Origin: an uncultured Eubacteriales bacterium | GTDB lineage: Bacteria; Bacillota; Clostridia; Oscillospirales; Acutalibacteraceae | NCBI GenBank assembly: GCA_934457415.1 | Contig: CAKSHM010000006.1 | Span: 1 to 64,000 of the forward strand | Direction of reading: 5' to 3' | DNA length: 64,000 bases | Shown: piece after piece, positions 17,110 to 25,846 of the stretch | Layout of the letters: each line of letters opens with the position of its first letter | Position numbering within the stretch: position 1 is the first letter of the stretch | Made by a program: the position numbers and the translations under genes | The notes under the pieces: generated by a model | What the model was told of the DNA's origin: nothing | The model's input: only the letters and a program-made list of their open reading frames with translations | Database searches by the model: none

Positions 17110-18511
17110 TGTGAATACCTCTTTTATGGCGATATTCACGGGGTGTCATTCCGAAATATGAACGGAATACCCGAACAAAATAATCATTTCCTGTATAACC
17201 GAGGCTTTCAATAACCTCTGCCATGCTGAGTGATTCATCTCTTAAAAGCTCCTGAGCGCGGGTCATTTTTACTTCCATTGCAAACTTGTTGAAATTTGCT
17301 CCGTTTTTTTTCTTAAATATTCTGCTTAGGTAAGCAGGACTGATTTCAAATTTATCCGAAATACTTTTCAGACTGAAATCGCCTTCACAATGGTTATACA
17401 TATAATTTTTGATACGCACGATCAAGTCGTCATTATCCGATAATTTTCCGATGATCTCTTCTTCGGCTTTAGAAAGGACATTAAAACATTCTTCTTTTTT
17501 GCATCCTTTCGGGATAAGCTTTTCAAGCGCTTCTGTCTCAATATCGTACTGCTGTCTGCTTTTTAACAAAAATGCCTTTACAAAATATCGGCACATACAG
17601 TCGTTATAACTGCTTTTTAGGGCATTGAGATATTCTGCTTTAGCCGTGTTTTTATTTTCTGCAATACAGTCAAGATATTTCACCGCATTTTTTTCAAAAT
17701 TATTGATACAGGCGGCTTCAAAATTATCAAAACAATGTGAGCTTTTTTTAAAACCGACTATCTTATGAATTTTTAAATTTCTGAGCAACCGCTTTTCGAA
17801 TTTATCAAGACTGGCTGTAGGATTGCTTTCATAAATAAATATTATGTATTTTGCAAATGTCAGTCGGTTTTCAATGCAAAACGAAGAATAATTGCCGTCA
17901 ACATTTTCTTCAAGCATAAGCCAATTTATCAATGAATTATTCTGATTGCTTTTTTCAATATCCACCGAATAAACAGCGCATCTTGCAAAAGGCATATCGG
18001 TGCAGTATTTTATGTAAGAATTATTGAAATTAATCTCTGATATACCGGAAAACATAAGCTTTAATTCGCTTCTGAAAAGTTCAATACGATTCGGATTGTT
18101 CTCAGCTTCATCGATAAATTTCTCATGACCCGAAGCAATACTTTTTTCGGCATTTGAAATTGTATCAAGCAGCTGTTTTAAATCAAGCGGTTTAGTAAGC
18201 AAATAAAATGCTCCGAGATTTATTGCTTTATGAGCATATTCGAAATCTCTGTATCCTGTAAAAACAATTGTCTTTGTGTCGGTCTTTGTATCATAAAGAA
18301 ATTGAAGTATATCAATGCCGTTTTTCAACGGCATTGATATATCGGTAATAATAATATCCACATGCTCTTTTTTTAAATGCTCTATGACCTGAATGCCGTT
18401 TTTATAAACTCCGACAAGACTTAGCTGCGGACATTCTTTCTTTATAAATTCCGAAAGTCCTTCCCTTATTATCAGCTCATCATCCGCAATAATTATTTTT
18501 AACTTCTCCAT
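17102..18511 (-). CDS. YesN-type response regulator, REC plus AraC helix-turn-helix
   Basis: A 469-residue cytoplasmic DNA-binding regulator. The receiver domain (about 1-120) has the phospho-accepting Asp in DIIITDISMP. The middle is poorly conserved. The C-terminal AraC-type domain (about 365-465) reads FEISPAYLSRIFKKKNGANFNKF ... VIESLGYTGNDYFVRVFRSYFG, interrupted here to keep to the visible helices. GAGAGGT lies seven bases before the ATG. It is the first gene after a promoter near 18570, so it probably heads the transcript with yesM and the surface genes. It should activate the neighbouring glycan genes when phosphorylated by YesM. Confidence 0.92.
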   Translation of the reverse strand: MEKLKIIIADDELIIREGLSEFIKKECPQLSLVGVYKNGIQVIEHLKKEHVDIIITDISMPLKNGIDILQFLYDTKTDTKTIVFTGYRDFEYAHKAINLGAFYLLTKPLDLKQLLDTISNAEKSIASGHEKFIDEAENNPNRIELFRSELKLMFSGISEINFNNSYIKYCTDMPFARCAVYSVDIEKSNQNNSLINWLMLEENVDGNYSSFCIENRLTFAKYIIFIYESNPTASLDKFEKRLLRNLKIHKIVGFKKSSHCFDNFEAACINNFEKNAVKYLDCIAENKNTAKAEYLNALKSSYNDCMCRYFVKAFLLKSRQQYDIETEALEKLIPKGCKKEECFNVLSKAEEEIIGKLSDNDDLIVRIKNYMYNHCEGDFSLKSISDKFEISPAYLSRIFKKKNGANFNKFAMEVKMTRAQELLRDESLSMAEVIESLGYTGNDYFVRVFRSYFGMTPREYRHKRGIHNE

Positions 18512-18568
18512 CGAACAAACCTCTCATTTTATTCAATTTTTACTTTATTATCAGTGCTCATTAAAATA

Positions 18569-18596
18569 ATTATAGCTTATTTGTACAAAATTACAA
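18569..18596 (-). promoter_or_regulatory. Probable promoter of the yesN-led operon
   Basis: On the minus strand TTGTAA (18591-18596) and TATAAT (18569-18574) are 16 bases apart, and the start of yesN follows at 18511. The two boxes fit a vegetative sigma factor promoter; no separate terminator for the binding-protein gene was found just before it. Confidence 0.55.
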
Positions 18597-18632
18597 TAAG
18601 AATAAAAAGGAAGAAACCGGTTTTAACTGATA

Positions 18633-20216
18633 TTATTTTTTAGACTTAATATAATCCTTTACTTGCTTTTGGTAATCTTTTTTAACAGTATCAAGTCCTG
18701 CCGAAGCCATCTTATTCTTCATATCCGACATAATCGACTCATAATTTTCGGAAACACCGCCTGTAATCTGAAGCTCATATTCCTTAAGCACGGCGGAAAT
18801 TTGCGAAAGTTCATTCGTTATCTTGGCATTATCCACCTGCATACCGCATATCGGTGTTTTATAAAATGATTTTGCAGTTTCTGTAAGATACTTATTAGCT
18901 ATATCACGACTATCTGCGGTAAACGGTTCGATTATATACTGATTACTCATCATATTCGAAACCATCCATCCTGCCTTACCATAAGGTGAAGAAGATGTTC
19001 CCTGAGTTCCTTCATAACCTATTGCTTTAATTGTATCGTCACCGGTTTTTGAATAATGCTTGCCTTCAATTCCGTAAATTATAAGATTAAGAAGCTTTTT
19101 ACCCTTTTCTGTTCTTAAAAGCTCTAAAAGCTGCATAGCTTTTTCAGGATATTTAGCTGTGGTAGGAATTGTGTTATAAGTAAGCTGGGAGCCTATAACG
19201 CTGCAGCCTCTGTACTTTTGTGAATTCGGAGTTGCGCCTACAATATAATAATCGGGATCGCTGATAATCGGAGATTCGTCAGGCCCTATTATACCGTCTG
19301 AGTTTGAATCATGAAGGTTGAAGTCCGCAATAGAAGCAAAAAGCATACATGTGCGTCCCGATGTGCTCATTCCGGTAAGAACATCCTGCGGAATGTATCC
19401 TTTTTTATACCAAGTGCTTGCCCATTTTGCATAAGTTTTAAATGCCGAAGTCTCGTTAAACGGAACTATTTCCACATTATCTTTTTCAGGGAATATCTGA
19501 TAGCAAAGGTTTGAATCCGATGAGAAAAACTCATATCCGCGTTTTACAAAATATTTGTAAAAATATTCTACATCAATATAAGGATTGGTCATACCGCTGT
19601 TAGGATTAGCTTTAATGTAAGCAGCGGCGGCATCCATATATTTATCAAGCATTACGCAAATTTCTTCGGTGAGAATACTGCTTGAATTTACAAGTTTTTT
19701 AAATTCATCAACATCAAAAAGATTATAGACCTTAACCGGAATTCTCAAATAAACCGTATCAAGCACTTGGTTCTGAACATTCGGAATAGCATAAAGCTTA
19801 CCGCCGGAAGTACCTGTCAGAAATTCATCGGAATAAGCTTCCCAATCTTTTTTAATTGTGGGCGCATATTTTTCGATAAGCTCATCAAGAGGTCTATACG
19901 ACTTCTTATTGATTTCTGTCGCAAGGTCATTTGCAAAGCCGGCATGAGCTATATCTATCTGTTGCTTGCCTGCCATATATAAGGACCACTTTTTCGACAT
20001 TGACATATCATAGATAAATGAAAGCTCAGTTCCCGGCATAACATTTTCAAGCTCTTTATTGATTTCTTCAAGAACCTTTGCGTCATCGGTCTGAGGATAA
20101 AAAGGCATTGCCCAGACAAGCTGAGTTTTACCTGAATTGCCTTTCTTATTACCGCAGCCGGCAAAGAAAACAGCAATCATGGAGACAGCCAACAACAAAC
20201 TGATAATTTTTTTCAT
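18633..20216 (-). CDS. Sugar ABC transporter solute-binding lipoprotein (LplA/YtcQ type)
   Basis: A 527-residue lipoprotein with lipobox FAGC (lipidated Cys near residue 21), attached to the outer face of the membrane. The body matches CUT1-type binding proteins that work with LplB/LplC permeases: an N-terminal VWAMPFYPQTDD strand, a GGKLYAIPNVQ segment and a C-terminal region resembling DUF3502 in this family. AGAGGT precedes the ATG. It is the last gene of the permease-permease-binding protein set, 28 bases after the LplC-like gene. The locus has no ATPase gene, as is usual for this class, which shares an MsmX-like ATPase. The substrate is probably an oligosaccharide containing rhamnose and/or mannose, inferred from the glycosidases. 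Confidence 0.9.
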   Translation of the reverse strand: MKKIISLLLAVSMIAVFFAGCGNKKGNSGKTQLVWAMPFYPQTDDAKVLEEINKELENVMPGTELSFIYDMSMSKKWSLYMAGKQQIDIAHAGFANDLATEINKKSYRPLDELIEKYAPTIKKDWEAYSDEFLTGTSGGKLYAIPNVQNQVLDTVYLRIPVKVYNLFDVDEFKKLVNSSSILTEEICVMLDKYMDAAAAYIKANPNSGMTNPYIDVEYFYKYFVKRGYEFFSSDSNLCYQIFPEKDNVEIVPFNETSAFKTYAKWASTWYKKGYIPQDVLTGMSTSGRTCMLFASIADFNLHDSNSDGIIGPDESPIISDPDYYIVGATPNSQKYRGCSVIGSQLTYNTIPTTAKYPEKAMQLLELLRTEKGKKLLNLIIYGIEGKHYSKTGDDTIKAIGYEGTQGTSSSPYGKAGWMVSNMMSNQYIIEPFTADSRDIANKYLTETAKSFYKTPICGMQVDNAKITNELSQISAVLKEYELQITGGVSENYESIMSDMKNKMASAGLDTVKKDYQKQVKDYIKSKK

Positions 20217-20243
20217 AATTTTACCTCTTTCTTTAATAATAAA

Positions 20244-21131
20244 TTATCCCTTAACGGCACCGAGCATCATACCTTTTGAAAAATACTTCTGGAAGAACGG
20301 AAAAATAATAACCATCGGTCCCGCCGCCACAACACACATTGCAAATTTAAGTGTTTCGCTCGGTGTTGCAACATTTACCAACTGCGGCATGGCATATTTC
20401 ATCTGGCGCAGATATTCAACTTCGTTAAGAAGATTTTGAAGCAAAAACTGAAGTGTATACAGATTTTCGTCCTGCATGTAGTACATAGAAACGGTATAAT
20501 CATTCCATCTTGAAACGAGATTCGCAAATCCGAAAGTCATAAGAACAGGAACGGAAAGCGGAATTATTATTTTATAAAGAATTTTTGCTTCCGACGCACC
20601 GTCTATGCACGCTGCCTCTGTAAGCGATTCTGGGATTGATTTAAAGAAAGTTCTGAAAACAAATACCGTATAAGCGCTTATAAGTCCATAAAGTAAATAC
20701 ATCATAAGCTTATTTCCCAAATGAAAAACCTGTGTGTTGATTACATAGCTTGGAATCAGTCCTCCGCTTAAAAACATAGTTACGGTAAGGAAAATTGTCA
20801 GCGGTTTTTTAAACTTAAATCCGTCTCTTGAAAGCGGATATGCAATCATTGCCATCAGCACTACGCTTAAAGCGGAACCAAGCACTGCATAAAACGCAGT
20901 AACAAGGTATGCTTTCACAACCTTTGAACCATTACCGAAAACAAATTTATAAGCAACTGTTGTTATCTCTTTAGGTATAAATCTAAATCCGTAGTTTACT
21001 ATATCCGTCTCGTTTGAAAACGAGATTGATATTATTAGAATGAAAGGTAATACGCTGATGATTGTTGTGAAGATAAAGAAAATATGTATCAAGGTTTTAT
21101 AATTAAAGAATTTCTTATGCAATTTCGACAT
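20244..21131 (-). CDS. Sugar ABC transporter permease (LplC/YtcP type)
   Basis: A 295-residue membrane permease with about six helices. The ATPase-docking EAA loop is visible as EAACIDGASEAKILYKIIIPLS near residues 180-200. It forms the importer channel with the LplB-like protein encoded six bases upstream. The ATG at 21131 directly abuts an AAAGG ribosome site; the in-frame TTG three codons later (21122) has better spacing and may be the true start. The C-terminus ends KGMMLGAVKG, typical of this family. Confidence 0.92.
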   Translation of the reverse strand: MSKLHKKFFNYKTLIHIFFIFTTIISVLPFILIISISFSNETDIVNYGFRFIPKEITTVAYKFVFGNGSKVVKAYLVTAFYAVLGSALSVVLMAMIAYPLSRDGFKFKKPLTIFLTVTMFLSGGLIPSYVINTQVFHLGNKLMMYLLYGLISAYTVFVFRTFFKSIPESLTEAACIDGASEAKILYKIIIPLSVPVLMTFGFANLVSRWNDYTVSMYYMQDENLYTLQFLLQNLLNEVEYLRQMKYAMPQLVNVATPSETLKFAMCVVAAGPMVIIFPFFQKYFSKGMMLGAVKG

Positions 21132-21137
21132 CCTTTC

Positions 21138-22079
21138 TCAAAACAGCGCATTTTCGGGATTTATCTTCTTGATTACAAAGTTTGCAACCAGAAGCAAAGC
21201 CGCACCGACCAAGTTTTGGAAAAGACCGACGGCGGAGCCGTAGCTCATATTTCCGTTTTGAAGCAATCTATATATATATGTAGGAATAATATCGGTTACA
21301 GAGTAAAGCGCACCTGAATCTCTCGGCACCTGATAAAACAGTCCGAAGTCACCGCCCATTATAGTTCCGACAGACATAATGAGAAGAATACATATAACAG
21401 GGGCAATTTCAGGAAGTGAAATATAAATAATCTGTTTAAAGCGCTTTGCTCCGTCAATTTCCGCCGCCTCAAACAATGACGCATCTATTGCACAAAGACT
21501 CGCATAATAAAGAATCGAGCCCATACCTGTATTCTTCCAAAGATTGAAAATAACAAGTATAGCCGGCCAGTATTTCGGCTCTGAATACCATTGAATGCCT
21601 TTTCCTCCAAGCGACTTTAACGCGGCATTTATAATTCCTGTGTCCTGACTGAAAAAAGCATAACCTATATAAGCTACTAAAACCCATGAAATAAAATTAG
21701 GCAAAATCATCGCCGTCTGATATACTTTTACCGATTTTTTCATTTCATACAGGCAAAGTGCCACAAAAAGCGGAGCAATCTGATTTATAAACATAAAAAT
21801 CAGGTTATAACCCAAAGTATTGCGGATTACCACGCCCGCGTCATTTGATGTAAAAAAGTACTTGAAATACCTGAATCCCACCCACGGACTATGCAAAATG
21901 CCGTCAATATAGTTGTAATCCTTAAATGCTACTATAACGCCGAACATTGGAAGATAACAAAAGCATATAACCCATATAACTCCCGGAAGGCAAAGCAATG
22001 AAAGAGCAACATTTTGCTTGATTTTGCTTGTGTTTGCCAAATTGGATTTGATTTTATTAGTCTTCATTTTACCCAACAT
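21138..22079 (-). CDS. Sugar ABC transporter permease (LplB type)
   Basis: A permease of about 313 residues with six helices and an EAA loop (EAAEIDGAKRFKQIIYISLP), partner of the LplC-like protein. The frame stays open upstream to 22160, but the AAAGGGG ribosome site lies just before 22079, so the start should be the ATG at 22079, the TTG next to it or the ATG at 22067. A TATAAT at about 22114-22119 on the minus strand fits a promoter between the ribosome site and the extended frame. First gene of the importer operon. Confidence 0.88.
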   Translation of the reverse strand: MLGKMKTNKIKSNLANTSKIKQNVALSLLCLPGVIWVICFCYLPMFGVIVAFKDYNYIDGILHSPWVGFRYFKYFFTSNDAGVVIRNTLGYNLIFMFINQIAPLFVALCLYEMKKSVKVYQTAMILPNFISWVLVAYIGYAFFSQDTGIINAALKSLGGKGIQWYSEPKYWPAILVIFNLWKNTGMGSILYYASLCAIDASLFEAAEIDGAKRFKQIIYISLPEIAPVICILLIMSVGTIMGGDFGLFYQVPRDSGALYSVTDIIPTYIYRLLQNGNMSYGSAVGLFQNLVGAALLLVANFVIKKINPENALF

Positions 22080-22218
22080 ATCCCCTTTTCTAATTTGTTT
22101 ATTATTTACATAATTATTATAACATTCGTCATTTATTGTGTATACATGAACATTTTGCACTTTTCGTTGATAATTTTACCTGCTGTTAAAACCTCGCAGT
22201 TTTGTGTTTTTAACATAA

Positions 22219-22249
22219 TAAAAGCGCCATCCATTTGGATGACGCTTAA
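22219..22249 (-). terminator. Hairpin terminator downstream of the Crp/Fnr gene region
   Basis: Arms reading AGCGTCATCC and GGATGGCGCT on the minus strand (one mismatch) around an AAAT loop are followed by TTTATTAT. It ends minus-strand transcription coming from the Crp/Fnr gene through the remnant region before it reaches the importer operon. Confidence 0.65.
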
Positions 22250-22256
22250 GTATAAA

Positions 22257-22661
22257 TTATTTTGTCTGACTTTTCACCGCGTATTTCGGGGTGTCGCCGT
22301 CTACATATATTTCCGCGCTCGTGCTCACAGCCGCAAAACAGGCGCTTATTGCAACCGACAGCAGTATAGCCGAAATTGCTTTTGACTGCGGCTTTTCCTC
22401 ACAGTCGTATTTTATTATAAATTTAAAGCAGAAATGGGCGTTTCGCCTTTAAAATACAGAAAGGATATGCTGAGCCGCATAGAAATATAATAATTTCTGC
22501 TACATTTTATGGGTTTTTACCGCGCTCAGCGCCAGTGCGTTATGTTTTGAAAACAGCTTTACGGCTTCTGCCTCGGTAAAGCCCATAAAGAGAAACAGGA
22601 TTATTTCTGCAAGCCCCAAGAATATTATAATAACCGATAATATTTGATTAAGGCTGAATTC
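22257..22661 (-). pseudogene. Probable decayed gene remnants downstream of the Crp/Fnr gene
   Basis: The 570-base gap between the Crp/Fnr gene and the importer holds no intact gene. Two open minus-strand frames look like protein pieces. One, at 22500-22661 (53 codons, stop-bounded), includes the hydrophobic run ILSVIIIFLGLAEIILFLF and then a charged segment. The other, at 22257-22448 (63 codons, no ATG, GTG or TTG before the hydrophobic part), includes KAISAILLSVAISACFAAVS followed by EIYVDGDTPKYAV. Both are in different frames on the same strand and end just before the terminator. I read them as the remains of one or two small membrane or exported proteins; the family is not recognised. Confidence 0.4.
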
Positions 22662-22734
22662 TTACTCCGGCAGAAAACCAAAAACATCAAAGCAGAGTTT
22701 TACGCTTTTTTCCCGTTTTCAAGACAGGTTAATT

Positions 22735-23415
22735 TTATAGTATCCTTGTATCCTTCGGATTCAAAACAAAATGATTTTTATGATAATCAAGAATTCCGTC
22801 TCTTTTCATTTTACTAAGCTCAAGAGACAGTCCGCTGCGTTCAACCGAAAGATAATCGGCAAGCTGCTGCCTTGAAAAAGGGATATCGAATTCATATTTG
22901 CATTTGCTTTGCGCCACCGCCGATAAATAGGACATAAGCTTTGCACGGGTAGTGCGCTGTACAATATGAGTAAGCTTTTCCGAAAAACGCAGGTTTTTCT
23001 CCGCAAGCTCTCCCAACAGATTTCTCACAATTCGGCTGTGGTACGAACAGGCGGACGGGCAAATATTCAAGATCCTGTTCACATTCATAAACATCACTGT
23101 AACATCAGTTTCGGCAACAACGCTGACATTAAGTACCGAGCCTGCGGCGCAGGCATAGGCGGCGGCAAAGGTCTGTCCCTGACCTGCTTTCGATAAAATA
23201 TTTCTGTTTCCCCAGATATCCTCCTGTATTACAAGCACGTTTCCTGACAGCACAAGCCCTATTGAATCCGCTCTTTCTCCGACCCGCAGCAAAAATGTAT
23301 CTTTAGAAAAGCTTTCTTTTCTCGATTCAAGGCAGGAAAGCATGGCATTAAGTTCAATTTCTGAAATTCCGGAAAAAAGCTGAGAAGCTTTAATAACTGA
23401 TAAAAAATTTTTCAT
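22735..23415 (-). CDS. Crp/Fnr-family transcription regulator
   Basis: A 226-residue regulator with an N-terminal cyclic-nucleotide-binding-type barrel (about 10-130) and a C-terminal winged helix with recognition region FSRQQLADYLSVERSGLSLELSKMK. The cysteines are few and scattered, so an Fnr-like iron-sulfur cluster is not evident. It is divergent from an Fe-S protein gene, with an inverted repeat between them, an arrangement seen for clostridial redox and nitrosative-stress regulators of the HcpR type. That assignment is only a suggestion, because no hybrid-cluster protein gene is visible. Confidence 0.88.
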   Translation of the reverse strand: MKNFLSVIKASQLFSGISEIELNAMLSCLESRKESFSKDTFLLRVGERADSIGLVLSGNVLVIQEDIWGNRNILSKAGQGQTFAAAYACAAGSVLNVSVVAETDVTVMFMNVNRILNICPSACSYHSRIVRNLLGELAEKNLRFSEKLTHIVQRTTRAKLMSYLSAVAQSKCKYEFDIPFSRQQLADYLSVERSGLSLELSKMKRDGILDYHKNHFVLNPKDTRIL

Positions 23416-23430
23416 AAAAGCACCTGTTTC

Positions 23431-23472
23431 GTTGAAAATTCAACCGACTTGTCTAATTTATTATACTATAAT
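23431..23472 (+). promoter_or_regulatory. Inverted-repeat operator and promoter of the Fe-S protein gene
   Basis: GTTGA-AAAT-TCAAC (23431-23444) has the 5-4-5 layout of Fnr-type sites. TATAAT follows at 23467-23472. If transcription begins near 23479, the repeat is centred at about -41.5, the usual place for a Crp/Fnr activator touching RNA polymerase. The -35 region is poor, which fits activator dependence. The site also lies just 16 bases from the start of the regulator gene. Confidence 0.6.
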
Positions 23473-23500
23473 AAAATTACAAAATCAAGGAGGACTTTTT

Positions 23501-24211
23501 ATGAAAAGAAGAATTATTGAGATTGATAAAGATAAATGCAACGGCTGCGGAGCATGCGCCGCGGCTTGCCATGAAGGCGCCATAGCGATGGTTGACGGCA
23601 AAGCACAGCTTATGCGCGACGACTACTGCGACGGTCTTGGCGACTGTCTTCCCGCCTGTCCGACGGGGGCTATATCCTTTGTTGAAAGAGAGGCAGCCGC
23701 ATATAACGAGCAGGCGGTGCTTGAGAACAAGCAAAAGAAAATGAGAGAGCAAGGTATGAGCCTGCACGGCGGATGCCCCGGAATGCGCATGAAAACGATC
23801 AGGCACGAAGGACCTGAAGTTGTCGCGGACGTACCTGCCGCACCTGTCAGCCGTCTTTCACAGTGGCCCGTTCAGATAAAGCTCGTACCTTACAATGCGC
23901 CTTATTTTGACGGCGCAAAGCTGCTTATCGCCGCTGACTGCACAGCATATGCCTATGCTGCTTTTCACGAGCGGTTTATAAAGGGGCATATCACGCTTAT
24001 CGGCTGTCCGAAGCTTGACAGCATAGATTATTCCGAAAAGCTTACCGAAATCATCAGCAACAACGATATCAAAAGCGTAACAGTAGTACGCATGGAAGTT
24101 CCCTGCTGCGGCGGTCTTGAACAGGCGGCAAAAACCGCTTTGCAAAAAAGCGGAAAGTTTATTCCGTGGCAGGTAGTTACAATCGGTACAGACGGCACAA
24201 TTCTTGACTGA
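23501..24211 (+). CDS. 4Fe-4S ferredoxin-type protein with cysteine-rich C-terminal domain
   Basis: A 236-residue cytoplasmic Fe-S protein. The start is the ATG at 23501, seven bases after AAGGAGG; the frame is open further upstream but that part covers the promoter. The N-terminal domain binds one typical 4Fe-4S cluster (CNGCGACAAACHEGA) and probably a second with altered spacing (CDGLGDCLPACPTGA). The C-terminal part (about 125-236) keeps cysteines in ADCTAYAY, IGCPKLD and EVPCCGGL, which may hold a further metal centre. This protein type is common next to Crp/Fnr regulators in Clostridia. A role in electron transfer or redox sensing is likely, but the partner is unknown. Confidence 0.82.
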   Translation: MKRRIIEIDKDKCNGCGACAAACHEGAIAMVDGKAQLMRDDYCDGLGDCLPACPTGAISFVEREAAAYNEQAVLENKQKKMREQGMSLHGGCPGMRMKTIRHEGPEVVADVPAAPVSRLSQWPVQIKLVPYNAPYFDGAKLLIAADCTAYAYAAFHERFIKGHITLIGCPKLDSIDYSEKLTEIISNNDIKSVTVVRMEVPCCGGLEQAAKTALQKSGKFIPWQVVTIGTDGTILD

Positions 24212-24228
24212 AAATCAAATCCAAAGAG

Positions 24229-24276
24229 CAAACGGCAGTGTTTTCCTTTTTAATGAAACACTGCCGTTTGTTTTTT
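24229..24276 (+). terminator. Terminator of the Fe-S protein gene
   Basis: Perfect 15-base arms (24229-24243 and 24256-24270) are followed by six T residues. It begins 17 bases after the stop codon at 24211. Confidence 0.9.
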
Positions 24277-24308
24277 AAATGTAATTTTTTCTTTTTCCCG
24301 ACATAATA

Positions 24309-24337
24309 TTGCAAATTCCTAATAAAGCCTTTATAAT
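24309..24337 (+). promoter_or_regulatory. Promoter of the DUF5058-led operon
   Basis: TTGCAA (24309-24314) and TATAAT (24332-24337) are separated by 17 bases, 40 bases before the ATG at 24377, which has TAAGGAG upstream. Confidence 0.65.
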
Positions 24338-24376
24338 AAATATAATTATAAATATAATTTTAAGGAGTTTTAAAAT

Positions 24377-25126
24377 ATGAGTATTTTAGAAAAGCTCAGC
24401 AGTGCGCCGCTTTATCTTATTTGCGGCGGAATTATCGCCTTTGTTGCCTTGCTTTGCGTAATTTTCATGGTAAGAGCCTATAAGGCAGGAAAAGCAATAG
24501 GAATGGACACGGGAAAAATGAAACGCGTTATCGTTTCAAGCGCGACATTTTCGGTTCTTCCGAGCATCGGAATTCTTTTGGGTGTTATAGCACTTTCGGG
24601 GAGTCTCGGAATTCCGTGGCCTTGGCTGAGACTTTCGGTTATAGGAGCGCTTCATTATGAAACGCAGGTTGCTCAGGCAGCAGCGGAGCAGGTCGACATG
24701 GAAAAGCTTTCGGGCGAGTATATGACCGCCTCAGGCTTTGCTACAATTGCGCTTTTAATGAGCGTTTGCATAATGTGGGGAATGATTCTTTCAGTTCTCT
24801 TTAATAAAAAATACACCAAAAAATTAAGCGGCAGCGGACCCAAAGGCGCCGCCGTCGGTTTCGGCGATACGGCGATGACGGCTATGTTTATAGGTCTTGT
24901 CAGCGCATACATAGGAAGTTATATCGGAGGGTTTGTCTCTTCAAACGGTCTTTTCACATTCACGGGAGACTTTACACCGCTCGTTGTCGTTGCGGTTTCC
25001 GCAGCTGTTATGGGCTTATTTATGTGGCTCGGCAAGAAGCCTAAGCTTGCGTTTGTTGAAAACTTTTCTATTGCCGTGAGCATGCTTGTAGGCATGGCGG
25101 CGGCAGTGCTTATAAACCTTGTTTAA
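24377..25126 (+). CDS. DUF5058-family membrane protein
   Basis: A 249-residue membrane protein with about six helices. The segment LPSIGILLGVIALSGSLGIPWPWLRLSVIGALHYE and the region after it match my memory of DUF5058, a family without a known function; the quoted helices begin near residue 57. It heads an operon with a second membrane protein and an M20 peptidase. A two-part transporter feeding or serving the peptidase is a reasonable guess; nothing in the sequence names the substrate. Confidence 0.75.
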   Translation: MSILEKLSSAPLYLICGGIIAFVALLCVIFMVRAYKAGKAIGMDTGKMKRVIVSSATFSVLPSIGILLGVIALSGSLGIPWPWLRLSVIGALHYETQVAQAAAEQVDMEKLSGEYMTASGFATIALLMSVCIMWGMILSVLFNKKYTKKLSGSGPKGAAVGFGDTAMTAMFIGLVSAYIGSYIGGFVSSNGLFTFTGDFTPLVVVAVSAAVMGLFMWLGKKPKLAFVENFSIAVSMLVGMAAAVLINLV

Positions 25127-25156
25127 AACGAACATAACTTAATAAGGAGTTAAATC

Positions 25157-25846
25157 ATGGAAAATAAAGAAAATCTTATTTTTGAAAAATATACCAAGAC
25201 AACGCATAAAATCGGCAAAATCGCAAGCATTTTAGTTCTGATAATGCTTGTCGGCGCTCCCTTTTTAATAGGTAAATATTTAGGTGCATATCCCGACTTA
25301 AAAGCCGCAGGAAAGGGCTTCTTTTCAGTCGGTCTTATTTGGATGATAAGCAGTATCGCCGAATTTCTTATATATACTCCGATGTTAGGATCGGGCGGCG
25401 GTTATCTTGCGTTTATAACAGGTAATCTTATAAACATGAAAATTCCCTGTGCTGTAAACGCGAGAGACATGGTCGGCGCAAAATCCGGCACAAAGGAAAA
25501 CGAAATAATCTCAACACTTTCAATTGCCACCTCTTCTCTTGTTACGATTATTGTTTTAGCAGTCGGCGTTGCATTGCTGACTCCCCTGCGCCCGCTTTTG
25601 CAGGAGCCTGTTTTACAGCCCGCGTTTGATAATGTTGTTCCGGCTCTTTTCGGTGCAATGGCTTATAAGTATTACAAAAGCAATTTAAAAACCGCTCTTT
25701 TACCGCTTACGGTTATGAGCATTCTGTTTATGATCGTCCCCTCGCTTACGGGCTCTACAAGCTTTATGATTATCCCTTCGGGCGCAATGGCGATAGGAAT
25801 TGCTTACTTTTTATACAAGAGAGACGGAAGGAAGAATAAAAAATGA
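25157..25846 (+). CDS. Uncharacterised membrane protein, partner of DUF5058
   Basis: A 229-residue protein with five or six membrane helices and a basic C-terminus (KRDGRKNKK). AAGGAG precedes the ATG. I do not recognise a named family. A glycine-rich stretch MLGSGGGYLAFITGNLINMK near residue 76 and a segment IIPSGAMAIGIAYF near the end look like conserved transport-type motifs. It lies 30 bases after the DUF5058 gene and overlaps the peptidase gene by four bases, so the three should act together. Confidence 0.68.
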   Translation: MENKENLIFEKYTKTTHKIGKIASILVLIMLVGAPFLIGKYLGAYPDLKAAGKGFFSVGLIWMISSIAEFLIYTPMLGSGGGYLAFITGNLINMKIPCAVNARDMVGAKSGTKENEIISTLSIATSSLVTIIVLAVGVALLTPLRPLLQEPVLQPAFDNVVPALFGAMAYKYYKSNLKTALLPLTVMSILFMIVPSLTGSTSFMIIPSGAMAIGIAYFLYKRDGRKNKK

